Source of the DNA: Fredinandcohnia onubensis
GTDB lineage: Bacteria; Bacillota; Bacilli; Bacillales; Bacillaceae_L
DNA: 64,000 bases
Direction: 5' to 3'
Assembly (NCBI RefSeq): GCF_002734285.1
Contig: NZ_NSEA01000003.1
Span: forward strand, 124,001-188,000
The stretch's first letter is position 1. Every line of letters begins with the position of its first letter. Positions 9,317 to 20,744 of the stretch are shown here, one piece after another. The notes below the pieces were generated by a model. The model searched no databases and was not told where the DNA came from. It worked only from the letters and a program-made list of their open reading frames with translations. A program made the position numbers and the translations under genes.

Positions 9317-9327
9317 TCGTTACACAA
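9317..9327. promoter_or_regulatory. Candidate FadR-type GntR operator upstream of accD
   Basis: TCGTTACACAA fits TNGTNNNACNA and lies 74 bases before the accD start. Read with the matching site before ytsJ. Confidence 0.4.
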
Positions 9328-9400
9328 CTTTTTGTCTTAATACATGCAGATAAACTAAGTCGAAAAAGCTATTCCATTGAAAGTGTGAGGAGGTTCCTTT

Positions 9401-10264
9401 TTGTTAAAAGACTTTTTTGTAAAAAAGAAAAAATATGCTTCAATCCCTTCGGAACAAGCTAGACAAGATGTTCCAGAGGGCATTATGAGCAAATGTCCAA
9501 ATTGTAAAAAAATAATGTACACAAAAGAATTAATGAAAAACGATAAAATTTGTATGAACTGTGACTATCACTATCAAATGACTGCATATGAAAGAATCGA
9601 TAGCTTACTTGATGAAGGCTCTTTTATCGAGCTTGATAAAGAAATGGTCTCTGAAAATCCACTAGACTTTCCTGATTATCTTGGAAAGTTAAAGAAGGAC
9701 CAAGATAAAACAGGTATTAATGAAGCAGTCGTAACCGGTGAAGGTACAATTGAAGGAAATCGTATCGTCTTGGCGATAATGGATTCAAGCTTCCGTATGG
9801 GAAGTATGGGTTCTGTTGTTGGTGAGAAGATTACTAGGGCGATTGAAAAGGCGATGGAATTGAAGGTTCCATTTCTTATCTTCACAGCTTCTGGCGGAGC
9901 TAGAATGCAAGAAGGTGTTCTTAGCCTAATGCAAATGGCCAAAACAAGTTCCGCATTAAAACTATTTAGTGATCAAGGTGGCCTCATTATATCGATAATG
10001 ACACACCCAACAACGGGCGGTGTATCTGCAAGCTTTGCATCATTAGGTGACTTTAATTTCGCAGAACCTGGTGCATTAATCGGATTTGCAGGTAGAAGAA
10101 TCATTGAACAAACGATTCGCGAGGATCTCCCAGAAGACTTCCAAACAGCCGAGTTTTTATTAAAACATGGTCAACTGGATGCTGTTATCCATCGTCAGGA
10201 TTTAAAAGATACATTATCAAATATAGTTGATATTCATACGAACGGGGGTGCGGTTAATTGGTAG
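9401..10264 (+). CDS. accD: Acetyl-CoA carboxylase carboxyltransferase beta subunit
   Basis: With AccA it forms the carboxyltransferase that moves carboxyl from biotin to acetyl-CoA, giving malonyl-CoA for fatty-acid synthesis. 287 residues. It opens with TTG at 9401 after TGAGGAGGT. The N-terminal zinc ribbon is visible (CPNCKK near 30 and CMNC near 51), then the crotonase-like carboxyltransferase fold with [12 protein letters not shown] and the [12 protein letters not shown] segment. The accA start overlaps its last codons, so the two are coupled. Usual length. Confidence 0.97.
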   Translation: MLKDFFVKKKKYASIPSEQARQDVPEGIMSKCPNCKKIMYTKELMKNDKICMNCDYHYQMTAYERIDSLLDEGSFIELDKEMVSENPLDFPDYLGKLKKDQDKTGINEAVVTGEGTIEGNRIVLAIMDSSFRMGSMGSVVGEKITRAIEKAMELKVPFLIFTASGGARMQEGVLSLMQMAKTSSALKLFSDQGGLIISIMTHPTTGGVSASFASLGDFNFAEPGALIGFAGRRIIEQTIREDLPEDFQTAEFLLKHGQLDAVIHRQDLKDTLSNIVDIHTNGGAVNW

Positions 10265-11238
10265 GTGAACTAGAGTTTGAGAAACCAGTCGTAGAATTGA
10301 AGAAAAAGATTACTGAGTTAAAAGAATTTACAAGTGATTCCAATATGGATCTAACAGATGAAATCTCAAAGCTTGAAACAAGACTTCAAAAACTGGAGAA
10401 TGAAATTTATAGTCATTTAAAACCATGGGACCGTGTGCAAATTGCCCGTCATCCCGAAAGACCGACTACCCTTGATTATATTGAACGTATATTTACTAAT
10501 TTTTTCGAGTGTCATGGTGACCGTTACTATGGGGATGATGCTGCCATAGTTGGTGGTATTGCTAAGTACCACGGTTTACCTGTAACTGTAATTGGACACC
10601 AACGAGGTAAAGATACAAAGGAAAATATCAGAAGAAATTTTGGAATGCCACATCCAGAAGGATATCGTAAGGCACTACGTTTAATGAAGCAGGCTGAAAA
10701 ATTTAGTCGTCCAATCATATGTTTCATTGATACGAAGGGCGCATATCCAGGTAAAGCAGCCGAAGAACGTGGTCAAAGTGAAGCTATTGCAAAAAACCTT
10801 TTTGAAATGGCAGGCTTGACTGTTCCTGTTATCTGTATTGTAATTGGTGAAGGTGGAAGTGGAGGAGCACTTGCTTTAGGTGTAGGAAATCAAATTCATA
10901 TGCTCGAAAACTCAACCTATTCTGTTATTTCTCCTGAAGGTGCAGCTGCATTACTTTGGAAAGATGCAGGACTTGCCAAAAAAGCTGCAGAGTCTATGAA
11001 AATCACAGCGCCAGACTTAAAAGAGCTAGGGGTTGTAGATGAAATCATCCCAGAAGTAAGAGGTGGAGCTCATAAGGATGTTGCAGAACAAGCAGCTTCC
11101 ATCGACACCGTTCTCTTACAATCATTAAAAGAATTACGTAAATTAAACAAAGATGAGTTAGTTCAACAACGCTATCAAAAGTATAAAAAGATTGGCCAAT
11201 TTACAATAACTGAAGAAGAGTTTATCGGAGTTCAGTAA
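10258..11238 (+). CDS. accA: Acetyl-CoA carboxylase carboxyltransferase alpha subunit
   Basis: Partner of AccD in the carboxyltransferase heterotetramer. 326 residues, TTG start at 10258 lying inside the 3' end of accD (overlap 7 bases), which fixes equal production of the two subunits. The N-terminal helical arm ([15 protein letters not shown]) is followed by the crotonase-like fold with [32 protein letters not shown] and [14 protein letters not shown], all family signatures. A terminator follows at 11248. Confidence 0.97.
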   Translation: MVGELEFEKPVVELKKKITELKEFTSDSNMDLTDEISKLETRLQKLENEIYSHLKPWDRVQIARHPERPTTLDYIERIFTNFFECHGDRYYGDDAAIVGGIAKYHGLPVTVIGHQRGKDTKENIRRNFGMPHPEGYRKALRLMKQAEKFSRPIICFIDTKGAYPGKAAEERGQSEAIAKNLFEMAGLTVPVICIVIGEGGSGGALALGVGNQIHMLENSTYSVISPEGAAALLWKDAGLAKKAAESMKITAPDLKELGVVDEIIPEVRGGAHKDVAEQAASIDTVLLQSLKELRKLNKDELVQQRYQKYKKIGQFTITEEEFIGVQ

Positions 11239-12532
<1,294 letters not shown>

Positions 12533-12607
12533 AATATATTTGAGTAAAATTCTTTTAGAAGTGTTGCTAATCGCTGATTTAAAGCGATTATAGAGGAGGA
12601 AAATGTA

Positions 12608-14368
12608 ATGAGAAAAACAAAAATAGTTTGTACGATAGGACCTGCTAGTGAAAGTATTGAAAAACTGGTTGCTTTAGCAAACGCAGGAATGAATGTAGCT
12701 AGACTTAATTTTTCGCATGGTGACTTTGAGGAGCATGGTGCACGTATTAAAAACATTCGTGAGGCTGCTAAAATCACTGGCAAAAACATTGCGATCCTAC
12801 TAGATACTAAAGGGCCAGAAATTCGCACAAACACAATGGAAAATGGTGCTATTGAATTAGTTGAAGGTTCGACTGTCACTCTTTCGATGGAAGAAGTCAT
12901 TGGTACACCGGAAAAATTCTCGATTACATATCCGGGTTTAATTGAAGATGTTCATCCAGGCTCCAGAATTTTATTAGATGATGGATTAATCGGATTAGAA
13001 GTACTAGAAATTAATCAACAAAAGCGTGAAATCCTAACAAAAGTATTAAATAGTGGAACATTAAAAAATAAAAAAGGTGTGAACGTACCTGGGGTTCGAG
13101 TGAATTTACCTGGAATCACTGAAAAAGATGCAAAAGATATCGTATTCGGTATCCAACAAGATGTCGATTACATTGCAGCTTCCTTCGTTCGTCGTGCTTC
13201 AGATGTACTTGAAATCAGAGAATTGCTCGAAGAAAATAAAGGGGAAGCTATTCAAATTATCCCTAAAATTGAAAACCAAGAGGGTGTAGATAACATCGAT
13301 GAGATACTTGAAGTATCTGATGGATTAATGGTTGCTCGTGGTGACTTAGGTGTTGAAATTCCTGCTGAAGAAGTACCACTAGTGCAAAAAGATCTAATTA
13401 AGAAGTGTAATGCCCTTGGAAAACCCGTTATTACAGCGACACAAATGTTAGACTCTATGCAACGAAATCCTAGACCAACTCGTGCGGAAGCAAGTGACGT
13501 TGCGAACGCTATTTTCGATGGTACAGATGCGATTATGCTTTCAGGTGAAACTGCTGCTGGTACATACCCAGTTGAGGCCGTACAAACAATGCATAATATT
13601 GCGTCTCGTGCAGAGAGTGCTTTAGTTCATCGTGAAATCTTATCTCAACGCAGTAAAATCTCAGGTACCACAATTACAGATGCAATTGGACAATCAGTTG
13701 CCCATACTGCGCTTAATTTAGATGTATCTGCAATCGTGACTCCTACAGAAAGTGGTCATACTGCAAGAATGATTTCAAAATATCGTCCTAAGGCGCCAAT
13801 CATTGCCGTTACTGCGAACGAGTCCACAACTAGAAAGCTTTCTCTTGTTTGGGGTGTGTACCCACAAACAGGTAATGTAGCTAAATCAACAGATGAAATG
13901 CTTGACAACTCAGTTGAAGTTGCATTAAATACTGGAATTATCAAACCAGGCGATTTAGTTGTGATTACTGCAGGTGTTCCAGTCGGCGAGTGCGGAACTA
14001 CAAACATTATGAAGATTCATGTTGTTGGTAATACCCTTGCAAATGGACAAGGTATTGGGAGAAAATCAGCTTTTGGTAAAGTAGTTGTAGCAAACACTAC
14101 TGAGGAAGCAGAAGCAAAAATGTATGACGGTGCAATTCTAGTAACAACTGCTACTGATCGTGATATGGTAAAATACGTGGAGCAGGCATCTGCTTTAATC
14201 ACGGAAGAAGGCGGTCTTACTAGCCATGCAGCTGTAGTAGGATTAAGTATCGGAATTCCTGTGATTGTTGGTGTAGAAAATGCAACAACACTTTTAAAAG
14301 ATGGACAAGATATTACTGTTGATTCATCCCGTGGAGTGATATACGAAGGACATGCAAATGTTCTATAA
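12608..14368 (+). CDS. pyk: Pyruvate kinase with C-terminal PEP-utiliser domain
   Basis: Last step of glycolysis (PEP + ADP to pyruvate + ATP). 586 residues, the longer Bacillus/Geobacillus form. Order: barrel domain with [24 protein letters not shown] and the catalytic/metal segment [15 protein letters not shown] near 216; B domain; C domain with [17 protein letters not shown]; then an extra C-terminal swivelling PEP-utilising domain (about 480-586) with the [14 protein letters not shown] signature. AGAGGAGG precedes the ATG. A strong terminator follows. Confidence 0.98.
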   Translation: MRKTKIVCTIGPASESIEKLVALANAGMNVARLNFSHGDFEEHGARIKNIREAAKITGKNIAILLDTKGPEIRTNTMENGAIELVEGSTVTLSMEEVIGTPEKFSITYPGLIEDVHPGSRILLDDGLIGLEVLEINQQKREILTKVLNSGTLKNKKGVNVPGVRVNLPGITEKDAKDIVFGIQQDVDYIAASFVRRASDVLEIRELLEENKGEAIQIIPKIENQEGVDNIDEILEVSDGLMVARGDLGVEIPAEEVPLVQKDLIKKCNALGKPVITATQMLDSMQRNPRPTRAEASDVANAIFDGTDAIMLSGETAAGTYPVEAVQTMHNIASRAESALVHREILSQRSKISGTTITDAIGQSVAHTALNLDVSAIVTPTESGHTARMISKYRPKAPIIAVTANESTTRKLSLVWGVYPQTGNVAKSTDEMLDNSVEVALNTGIIKPGDLVVITAGVPVGECGTTNIMKIHVVGNTLANGQGIGRKSAFGKVVVANTTEEAEAKMYDGAILVTTATDRDMVKYVEQASALITEEGGLTSHAAVVGLSIGIPVIVGVENATTLLKDGQDITVDSSRGVIYEGHANVL

Positions 14369-14369
14369 A

Positions 14370-14397
14370 AAGGAGAAGGGAAACCTTCTCTTTTTTT
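14370..14397 (+). terminator. Terminator after pfkA-pyk
   Basis: GAGAAGG / CCTTCTC stem with a GAAA loop (14373-14390), then seven T. Confidence 0.92.
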
Positions 14398-14467
14398 GGT
14401 GTTTTACTACTCATTTTTAGACTAGAAACGTATAATATAAGAAAAGCCTTCATCTGAGGAGGACAAT

Positions 14468-14860
14468 ATGAGAATTTTACTAGCATTGATTATTATTGTA
14501 CCGGCATTAGAAATTAGTGTCCTTATTTTCTCTGGGAAGACGCTTGGAATTCCAATCACATTGTTGTTGATTATTCTTACTGGTGTAATTGGGGCATGGT
14601 TAGCGAAAAAACAAGGGCTCGATACACTTCATCGTGCTCAACAACAAATGAATTATGGACAGGTCCCTGGTGAAGCCATTATGGATGGGATTTGCATCCT
14701 TATCGGTGCGGTATTGCTTTTAAGCCCTGGTTACATTACAGATCTAACTGGTTTTTTCTTACTTATTCCTGCAAGTAGGAATCTGATTAAACCGGTTATT
14801 GCCAACTGGATTAGACGAAGAATGGAGCGAGGAAATGTCACAGTTATTCGTCGTTGGTAA
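14468..14860 (+). CDS. fxsA: FxsA family membrane protein
   Basis: 130 residues with FxsA-type hydrophobic segments (about 1-19, 26-45, 73-100) and a basic C-terminal tail (IRRRMERGNVTVIRRW). The GAWLAKKQGL and LLLSPGYITDLTGFFLLIP motifs are typical. In Escherichia coli FxsA overproduction relieves phage T7 exclusion; its role in Bacillus is unknown. It lies right after pyk, as ytzA does in B. subtilis. GAGGAGG precedes the ATG. Confidence 0.9.
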   Translation: MRILLALIIIVPALEISVLIFSGKTLGIPITLLLIILTGVIGAWLAKKQGLDTLHRAQQQMNYGQVPGEAIMDGICILIGAVLLLSPGYITDLTGFFLLIPASRNLIKPVIANWIRRRMERGNVTVIRRW

Positions 14861-14898
14861 AAAAAGAAAGCCATTGCGGTCGCAATGGCTTTCTTTAT
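14861..14898. terminator. Bidirectional terminator between fxsA and ytvI
   Basis: Fifteen-base perfect arms AAAGAAAGCCATTGC / GCAATGGCTTTCTTT (14863-14877, 14882-14896) with a GGTC loop. Confidence 0.92.
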
Positions 14899-16010
14899 GT
14901 TTCTTTCCCAATAATAAATCCCCATACATCCCGAAATACGCCTGTTGTATATAGGGTTCTTATAATTACTAACGTAACGGGTCCAATAATTAACCCAACG
15001 AATCCAAATAATTGGAAGCCAACGAAAAGTGATATCAAAGTTGCCAATGGATCTAATCCAATACTAGAAGAGATAATCTTAGGCTCCATAACTTGGCGTT
15101 GTACAATGACAACAAGGTATAGTATACCAAGTCCTATTGCAAATGCTAGATTCCCACTAAAAGCAGAATAAATGATCCATGGTACGAACACAAGTCCAGT
15201 TCCCAAATATGGAAGTAGATCAACGAGTCCGATTAATAACGCAATTGTGATTGCATAATCGACTCGTAAAATTAACAGGCCAACTAATACAATCCCCGCT
15301 GTGATTGAAATCAATGTTGCTTGAGCTTTAACAAATCCAAATAATGCTTTTTTTAATTCCACAAATACGGACTTTCCACTTGTTCGAGCTTTTATTGGAA
15401 TAAATTTTCGTCCCATAATCACAAATTTATTCCAATCTTTGCTAATAAAAAATGTGGCTAACAGCGAAAATACTATTACTGTCGCTGCATTTGGCAGCCA
15501 GCCCAGAAACTTTGGAATATTTTCTAAAAATGCCTTAACAAATTCCCCAACATTTGTCGCAATAGTTGTACCAACATTGCTGACATTATCCATAATCGTT
15601 TGCTGTTGGCCTTGGTCCAAGTTATCAAACATACTCGTTATTCTTTCATATAGAGGAATAATCTGGCCAACTATTAAATTTTCCAAATAAACAACTAGGT
15701 TTTGAAAATGCTGTGGCACTTCTTTTGCTAAATAGTTTGCACCTGAGATAATCTCAGCGATTAATAATGTAAGTAAACCTGTTACTACGCCAAATACTAG
15801 CAAAATCCCTATAAATACGGATAACCCACGTGGTAACCTGACTTTACGCTCCATAAAATTCACAAGTGGATTAATAAGGAATGCTATCAATAAAGCAAAA
15901 ATAAACGGATATGTAAGTCTAAAAAGAAAATAAAACAAGATGAAACCAATGACAATTAATGCAATAACCAATAAAAATCGAAGAAAACCATACACATAGT
16001 TAATGTTCAA
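14895..16010 (-). CDS. ytvI: YtvI, sporulation integral membrane protein (AI-2E transporter-like)
   Basis: 371 residues with about seven to eight membrane helices, of the AI-2E/PerM-like family. Family features: FLINPLVNFMERKVRLPRGL near 40-60 and the C-terminal LGTGLVFVPW and IGLDPLATLISLFVGFQLFG segments. It uses TTG at 16010 with GGGAGG 7 bases upstream. B. subtilis YtvI, in the same place, is listed as a sporulation membrane protein; what it moves is unknown. In B. subtilis ytwI lies between ytvI and citZ; no such gene is present here. Confidence 0.88.
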   Translation of the reverse strand: MNINYVYGFLRFLLVIALIVIGFILFYFLFRLTYPFIFALLIAFLINPLVNFMERKVRLPRGLSVFIGILLVFGVVTGLLTLLIAEIISGANYLAKEVPQHFQNLVVYLENLIVGQIIPLYERITSMFDNLDQGQQQTIMDNVSNVGTTIATNVGEFVKAFLENIPKFLGWLPNAATVIVFSLLATFFISKDWNKFVIMGRKFIPIKARTSGKSVFVELKKALFGFVKAQATLISITAGIVLVGLLILRVDYAITIALLIGLVDLLPYLGTGLVFVPWIIYSAFSGNLAFAIGLGILYLVVIVQRQVMEPKIISSSIGLDPLATLISLFVGFQLFGFVGLIIGPVTLVIIRTLYTTGVFRDVWGFIIGKET

Positions 16011-16304
16011 ACTTTTTCCTCCCTAGGAATTTCTTGCATATTTTTATTTTACAATCTCTTTGATTACTTTAAAAGTATTACGAAGAAATGAAATATAAAG
16101 TTTCCAATTATGGAGAAAAAGTTTTATTTATGTTATCATACGTTATGAGCAAGTGAAAAAAATTAAAGAACAAAACACTAAATATGCCAAATTTAATTGG
16201 TTTTAAGTCTAGTAAACGGCCCTGTTAACTAGAAAAATGAAAACCCATTCGTAAAAATGTTTTTGTGTAATAATAATTTATTAGGGGAAATTTGTCTCTT
16301 TTGA

Positions 16305-16333
16305 TTCACAAAAGTCTGATTATTTATTATAAT
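16305..16333 (+). promoter_or_regulatory. Sigma-A promoter of citZ (candidate)
   Basis: TTCACA (16305-16310), 17-base spacer, TATAAT (16328-16333); the predicted start is near 16340. Confidence 0.65.
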
Positions 16334-16381
16334 AGAGTCAGGGGTTATTTATTTCCTACATATTTATTCGCTTTCACTTGC

Positions 16382-16396
16382 ATAAACAACTTTTAT
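16382..16396. promoter_or_regulatory. Candidate CcpC operator in the citZ leader
   Basis: ATAA-N7-TTAT, exactly the dyad known for CcpC, the citrate-responsive LysR repressor of citZ and citB in B. subtilis. It lies downstream of the proposed promoter, so either it works as a roadblock or a second promoter is used. Confidence 0.55.
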
Positions 16397-16446
16397 TGTC
16401 ACAATATTATATTGATATTTGTGGCCATGAGCGTTTTTTTCAAAAA

Positions 16447-16460
16447 TGAAAGCATTTACT
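16447..16460. promoter_or_regulatory. Candidate cre (CcpA) site in the citZ leader
   Basis: TGAAAGCATTTACT matches the cre consensus TGWAARCGYTWNCW except for A in place of the central G. CcpA repression of citZ is known in B. subtilis. Confidence 0.5.
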
Positions 16461-16580
16461 TCACTAGATTACAATGTTTAAAGCATAAATAACGATGTGA
16501 TAATGTGTTTTGTTTTTGAGCGTGCGCTCAATTTACCTCTATAAATGAGGTAGGGGAATATGAAAAAAGGAGAGGGTCAT

Positions 16581-17699
16581 ATGACAGCAACAAAGGGGCT
16601 TGAAGGAATTGTAGCTACAACATCTTCTGTCAGTTCAATTATTGATGACACTTTAACGTATGCGGGATTCAATATTGACGATTTAGCGGAAAATGCTAGT
16701 TTTGAAGAAGTTATCTACCTATTATGGCATCGCAAACTTCCAAATAAAGAGGAGTTAGCTGAATTAAAACAGCAACTTGCTGAAAATGCAAGTTTACCTC
16801 AAGAATTATTAAATCATTTCAAAACTTACCCAATTGATAAGGTTCATCCAATGGGGGCACTTCGCTCAGCTGTTTCACTATTAGGACTATATGATGAAGA
16901 AGCAGATGTAATGGATCCAGAAGCTAATTATCAAAAGGCAATCCGCCTACAAGCAAAATTACCTACAATTGTTACCGCTTTTTCTCGTGTTCGTAAAGGA
17001 TTAGATCCAGTTGCTCCACGCACAGATCTAAGCTTCGCAGCAAACTTCTTATATATGCTTAGTGGGCAAGAACCAAGCGAAATTGCAGAAGAAGCATTCA
17101 ATAAAGCATTAGTACTTCATGCTGACCATGAACTTAATGCATCTACATTTACAGCACGTGTTTGTGTTGCAACTTTATCAGATGTTTATTCAGGTATTAC
17201 TGCTGCAATTGGAGCTTTAAAGGGCCCGCTTCACGGTGGAGCTAATGAAGCTGTTATGAAGATGCTAACTGAAATTGGTGAAGTTGAAAACGTAGAGAAT
17301 TATATAAACACTAAATTAGCTAATAAAGAAAAAATCATGGGGTTTGGTCATAGAGTTTACCGTAAAGGTGACCCACGTGCAAAACACTTGAAGGCAATGT
17401 CTCAAAAATTAACATCGATTACTGGCGAACCAAAATGGTATGAGATGTCAACAAAAATTGAAGAAATTGTTACGAGTGCAAAACCATTACCACCAAATGT
17501 TGACTTCTATTCAGCATCTGTATACCATAGCTTAGGTATTGATCATGATTTATTTACCCCAATTTTTGCAGTAAGCCGTGTTTCTGGATGGTTAGCTCAT
17601 ATTCTAGAGCAATATGATAACAACCGTTTAATCCGTCCACGTGCTGAATATACTGGTCCAGGAATGCAGACATACGTTCCGATGGAACAAAGAGGTTAA
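16581..17699 (+). CDS. citZ: Citrate synthase
   Basis: Condenses oxaloacetate with acetyl-CoA. 372 residues from the ATG at 16581 (MTATKGLEGIV) after AAAGGAGAGGG; an upstream in-frame ATG at 16560 is part of the leader. Active-site segments: LHADHELNASTF, GPLHGGANEAV with catalytic His, IMGFGHRVYR, and the catalytic-Asp region near PPNVDFYSASVYHSLG. First gene of the citZ-icd-mdh set; spacing to icd is 91 bases with no terminator. Confidence 0.97.
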   Translation: MTATKGLEGIVATTSSVSSIIDDTLTYAGFNIDDLAENASFEEVIYLLWHRKLPNKEELAELKQQLAENASLPQELLNHFKTYPIDKVHPMGALRSAVSLLGLYDEEADVMDPEANYQKAIRLQAKLPTIVTAFSRVRKGLDPVAPRTDLSFAANFLYMLSGQEPSEIAEEAFNKALVLHADHELNASTFTARVCVATLSDVYSGITAAIGALKGPLHGGANEAVMKMLTEIGEVENVENYINTKLANKEKIMGFGHRVYRKGDPRAKHLKAMSQKLTSITGEPKWYEMSTKIEEIVTSAKPLPPNVDFYSASVYHSLGIDHDLFTPIFAVSRVSGWLAHILEQYDNNRLIRPRAEYTGPGMQTYVPMEQRG

Positions 17700-17790
17700 T
17701 AAATCTAACAATATATATATTAATAGGTTGAAGTATTTTAGGGAAAATTTTTCTTGAAATACTTCTTAAGAACTTTAGGAGGTAATACTA

Positions 17791-19059
17791 GTGGCAGGAG
17801 AAAAAATTACAGTATCAAATGGTGTACTAAACGTACCAAACAATCCAATTATTCCTTTTATCGAAGGTGACGGAACAGGTCCAGATATTTGGGCAGCAGC
17901 TTCACGTGTATTAGAAGCAGCTGTTGAAAAAGCGTACAACGGCGAAAAATCAATTGTTTGGAAAGAAGTATTAGCAGGGGAAAAAGCTTTTAACCAAACT
18001 GGTGAATGGTTACCAGAAGAAACATTAGATGTTATTCGAGAGTACATAATTGCGATTAAAGGACCTCTTACTACACCAGTTGGTGGTGGTATTCGTTCAT
18101 TAAACGTTGCATTACGTCAAGAACTAGATCTATTTACTTGTCTTCGCCCAGTACGTTATTTTACAGGTGTACCTTCACCAGTTAAGCGTCCAGAAGATAC
18201 AGATATGGTTATCTTCCGTGAAAACACAGAAGATATTTACGCTGGTATCGAATATGCACAAGGTTCTGAAGGAGTTCAAAAGCTTATTAACTTCCTACAA
18301 AATGAACTAGGTGTAAATAAAATCCGCTTCCCAGAAACTTCTGGTATCGGTATCAAGCCAGTTTCTGAAGAAGGTACAAAGCGTCTAGTACGTGCTGCTA
18401 TCAACTACGCAATTGAACAAGGCCGTAAATCACTAACCCTTGTTCATAAAGGTAATATCATGAAGTTTACAGAAGGAGCTTTCAAAAATTGGGGCTATGA
18501 GCTTGCTGAACAAGAGTTTGGCGATAAAGTATTCACTTGGGCTCAATATGACCGCATCGTTGAAGAAGAAGGTAAGGATGCTGCAAATAAAGCACAAGCT
18601 GATGCTGAAGCTGCAGGTAAAATCATTGTAAAAGATTCAATCGCTGATATCTTCTTACAACAAATCTTAACTCGTCCACGTGAGTTCGATGTTGTTGCTA
18701 CAATGAACTTAAATGGTGACTACATTTCTGATGCTCTAGCTGCACAAGTTGGTGGTATCGGAATCGCTCCAGGAGCAAATATTAACTATGAAACTGGCCA
18801 TGCGATTTTCGAAGCAACACACGGAACTGCACCTAAATATGCTGGTTTAGATAAAGTTAACCCTTCTTCTGTACTATTATCAGGTGTATTAATGCTTGAA
18901 CACCTTGGTTGGAATGAAGCAGCAACTCTAATCATGAATTCAATGGAAAAAACAATTGAATCTAAGGTTGTAACATATGACTTCGCACGTCTAATGGAAG
19001 GCGCTACAGAAGTAAAGTGTTCAGAGTTTGCTAATGAACTAATCAAAAACTTAGGCTAA
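17791..19059 (+). CDS. icd: Isocitrate dehydrogenase, NADP-dependent
   Basis: Isocitrate to 2-oxoglutarate + CO2 with NADP reduction. 422 residues, GTG start at 17791 after TAGGAGGT. Motifs: [13 protein letters not shown] near the N-terminus, the substrate loop with phosphorylatable serine in [32 protein letters not shown], and the NADP-site region [17 protein letters not shown]. Length and the NADP-type C-terminal region fit the Bacillus enzyme. Followed by a 12-bp hairpin before mdh. Confidence 0.97.
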   Translation: MAGEKITVSNGVLNVPNNPIIPFIEGDGTGPDIWAAASRVLEAAVEKAYNGEKSIVWKEVLAGEKAFNQTGEWLPEETLDVIREYIIAIKGPLTTPVGGGIRSLNVALRQELDLFTCLRPVRYFTGVPSPVKRPEDTDMVIFRENTEDIYAGIEYAQGSEGVQKLINFLQNELGVNKIRFPETSGIGIKPVSEEGTKRLVRAAINYAIEQGRKSLTLVHKGNIMKFTEGAFKNWGYELAEQEFGDKVFTWAQYDRIVEEEGKDAANKAQADAEAAGKIIVKDSIADIFLQQILTRPREFDVVATMNLNGDYISDALAAQVGGIGIAPGANINYETGHAIFEATHGTAPKYAGLDKVNPSSVLLSGVLMLEHLGWNEAATLIMNSMEKTIESKVVTYDFARLMEGATEVKCSEFANELIKNLG

Positions 19060-19068
19060 TCATAGAAC

Positions 19069-19097
19069 AAGTAACTACCCTAATAGGGTAGTTACTT
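19069..19097 (+). terminator. icd-mdh intercistronic hairpin
   Basis: Perfect 12-bp arms AAGTAACTACCC / GGGTAGTTACTT with a 5-nt loop, followed by only TTTCAT. It is likely a partial terminator or an mRNA-stabilising hairpin inside the operon. Confidence 0.75.
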
Positions 19098-19123
19098 TCA
19101 TATGTGAATAGGGAGGATATAAA

Positions 19124-20065
19124 ATGAGTCAATTCAAACGGAAAAAAATCTCTGTAATTGGTAGTGGTTTTACGGGTGCAACAACCGCTTTCTTACTTGC
19201 ACAAAAGGAATTAGGAGATGTCGTTTTAGTTGATATCCCACAAATGGAAAATCCAACAAAAGGGAAAGCTCTCGATATGTTGGAAGCTAGTCCTGTCCAA
19301 GGGTTTGATGCAAATATTACTGGAACTGCAAATTACGAAGATACAGCAGATTCAGATATCGTCGTGATTACAGCAGGAATCGCCCGAAAACCTGGAATGA
19401 GCCGTGATGATCTAGTTCAAACAAACCAAAAAATCATGAAAAGTGTCGCTCAGGAAATTGCAAAACATTCTCCAAATAGCTATATCATTGTCTTAACAAA
19501 TCCAGTTGACGCTATGACTTATACTGTGTTTAAGGAATCAGGATTTCCAAAAAATCGTGTCATTGGGCAATCAGGCGTACTTGACACTGCACGATTCCGT
19601 ACATTCATTGCCCAAGAACTAAATTTATCGGTGAAAGATATCACTGGTTTTGTCCTTGGTGGTCATGGTGACGACATGGTTCCACTTGTTCGTTACTCCT
19701 ATGCTGGAGGAATCCCACTAGAAACTTTAATTTCAAAAGATCGTTTAGATGCTATCGTTGAACGTACACGTAAAGGTGGCGGTGAAATTGTCAATCTCCT
19801 TGGAAACGGCAGTGCTTATTATGCACCGGCGGCTTCCTTGGTGGAAATGGTAGAAGCCATCCTAAAAGACCAACGACGTGTCCTTCCAGCCATTGCATAT
19901 CTAGAAGGTGAATATGGATTCAGCGGAATTTACCTTGGGGTCCCTACCATTTTAGGTGCAAATGGCATTGAGAAAATCATTGAACTAGACCTTACAGAAC
20001 AAGAAAAAGCAGAACTTGCTAAATCTGCTGATTCTGTTAAAAATGTAATGAATATCTTAGTCTAA
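19124..20065 (+). CDS. mdh: Malate dehydrogenase, NAD-dependent
   Basis: Malate to oxaloacetate with NAD. 313 residues, lactate-dehydrogenase-like class. NAD site [12 protein letters not shown] near 11, aspartate of [23 protein letters not shown] with substrate arginines, and catalytic [16 protein letters not shown] with His. ATG after GGGAGG. Third gene of citZ-icd-mdh, closed by a strong terminator. Confidence 0.97.
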   Translation: MSQFKRKKISVIGSGFTGATTAFLLAQKELGDVVLVDIPQMENPTKGKALDMLEASPVQGFDANITGTANYEDTADSDIVVITAGIARKPGMSRDDLVQTNQKIMKSVAQEIAKHSPNSYIIVLTNPVDAMTYTVFKESGFPKNRVIGQSGVLDTARFRTFIAQELNLSVKDITGFVLGGHGDDMVPLVRYSYAGGIPLETLISKDRLDAIVERTRKGGGEIVNLLGNGSAYYAPAASLVEMVEAILKDQRRVLPAIAYLEGEYGFSGIYLGVPTILGANGIEKIIELDLTEQEKAELAKSADSVKNVMNILV

Positions 20066-20078
20066 AACTAAGTTAACG

Positions 20079-20109
20079 AAAAAATTCGGGGTTATCCCCC
20101 GAATTTTTT
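20079..20109 (+). terminator. Terminator after mdh
   Basis: AAAATTCGGGG / CCCCCGAATTTT stem around GTTAT-type loop with flanking A and T runs. Confidence 0.9.
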
Positions 20110-20151
20110 GTACATAATCTGTTTTAATTTTATGGAGGTGCAACCTTTTTC

Positions 20152-20628
20152 ATGCTATTAGGGAAAAAGCGAAAACTAGGTAGAAAGATTGAAGAAATGA
20201 CGGTTGGTGAAAAATTATCTCTGACTGAAAAAATTGAAGATAAAGATCTGCTTTTATACTTAGGTTTGACGAATGATGCGAATCCACTTTATATTCAACA
20301 TGATTATGCATCCCAAACTCCATTTAAGAAACCTATAGTTCCCACTGTCATGCTTACTGGAATTATCACAGCGGCGATTTCGAAGTATTTACCAGGGCCA
20401 GGAAGTCATATTCTCAAGCAGGAAATTGAATTTTTTCAGCCACTTTTTCACTATGCGACTATTCAATTTCTATTTGAGGTATCCAAAATTAATCTTCACG
20501 ACCATACTGTTGAAATATCAGTAACGGCATTTGATGAAGATGAATCATTAGCAATCGAAGGAAGACTTTTTGTCTGTCCTCCACACCGAATTACGCCAAT
20601 GGAAGGAAAAATATTGGAGAACTTTTAG
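20152..20628 (+). CDS. MaoC-like hotdog protein, catalytic His replaced
   Basis: 158 residues of the MaoC / (R)-specific enoyl-CoA hydratase fold. The hydratase-2 motif normally reads D-x-N-P-L-H; here it is DANPLY (D42, N44, Y47), so the usual catalytic histidine is tyrosine. Hydratase activity is therefore doubtful; a binding or different catalytic role is possible. GGAGGTG lies 11 bases before the ATG. It sits between mdh and phoP and ends in its own terminator. I know no function for it. Confidence 0.75.
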   Translation: MLLGKKRKLGRKIEEMTVGEKLSLTEKIEDKDLLLYLGLTNDANPLYIQHDYASQTPFKKPIVPTVMLTGIITAAISKYLPGPGSHILKQEIEFFQPLFHYATIQFLFEVSKINLHDHTVEISVTAFDEDESLAIEGRLFVCPPHRITPMEGKILENF

Positions 20629-20649
20629 AGAGCTTAGCCTCTCTTTTTT
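20627..20649 (+). terminator. Terminator after the MaoC-like gene
   Basis: AGAGAG / CTCTCT stem overlapping the stop codon, then a T run. Confidence 0.75.
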
Positions 20650-20744
20650 GTATTTTCATGGTAAGTCACGAAATGTTAATCTATAATAATCTTATATAGA
20701 GATAGAGAAATGATGGGGTTTAACTTTTTTGATGGAGGAAAACA

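Larger units (their letters stand above)
16011..16580. other. ytvI-citZ intergenic control region
   Basis: 570 bases with no convincing gene. The citZ-proximal half holds a sigma-A promoter, a CcpC-like dyad and a cre-like site (listed separately), implying a long citZ leader of about 240 bases. The ytvI-proximal part (16020-16290) is AT-rich with no feature I can name. Confidence 0.6.

Noticed and set aside
14854-15171. 105-residue frame antisense to ytvI
   Set aside because: It begins in the fxsA-ytvI terminator and mirrors the ytvI coding sequence.
16292-16492. 66-residue open frame upstream of citZ
   Set aside because: It starts upstream of the citZ -35 box, covers the citZ promoter, the CcpC-like dyad and the cre-like site, has no ribosome site, and its composition looks random.
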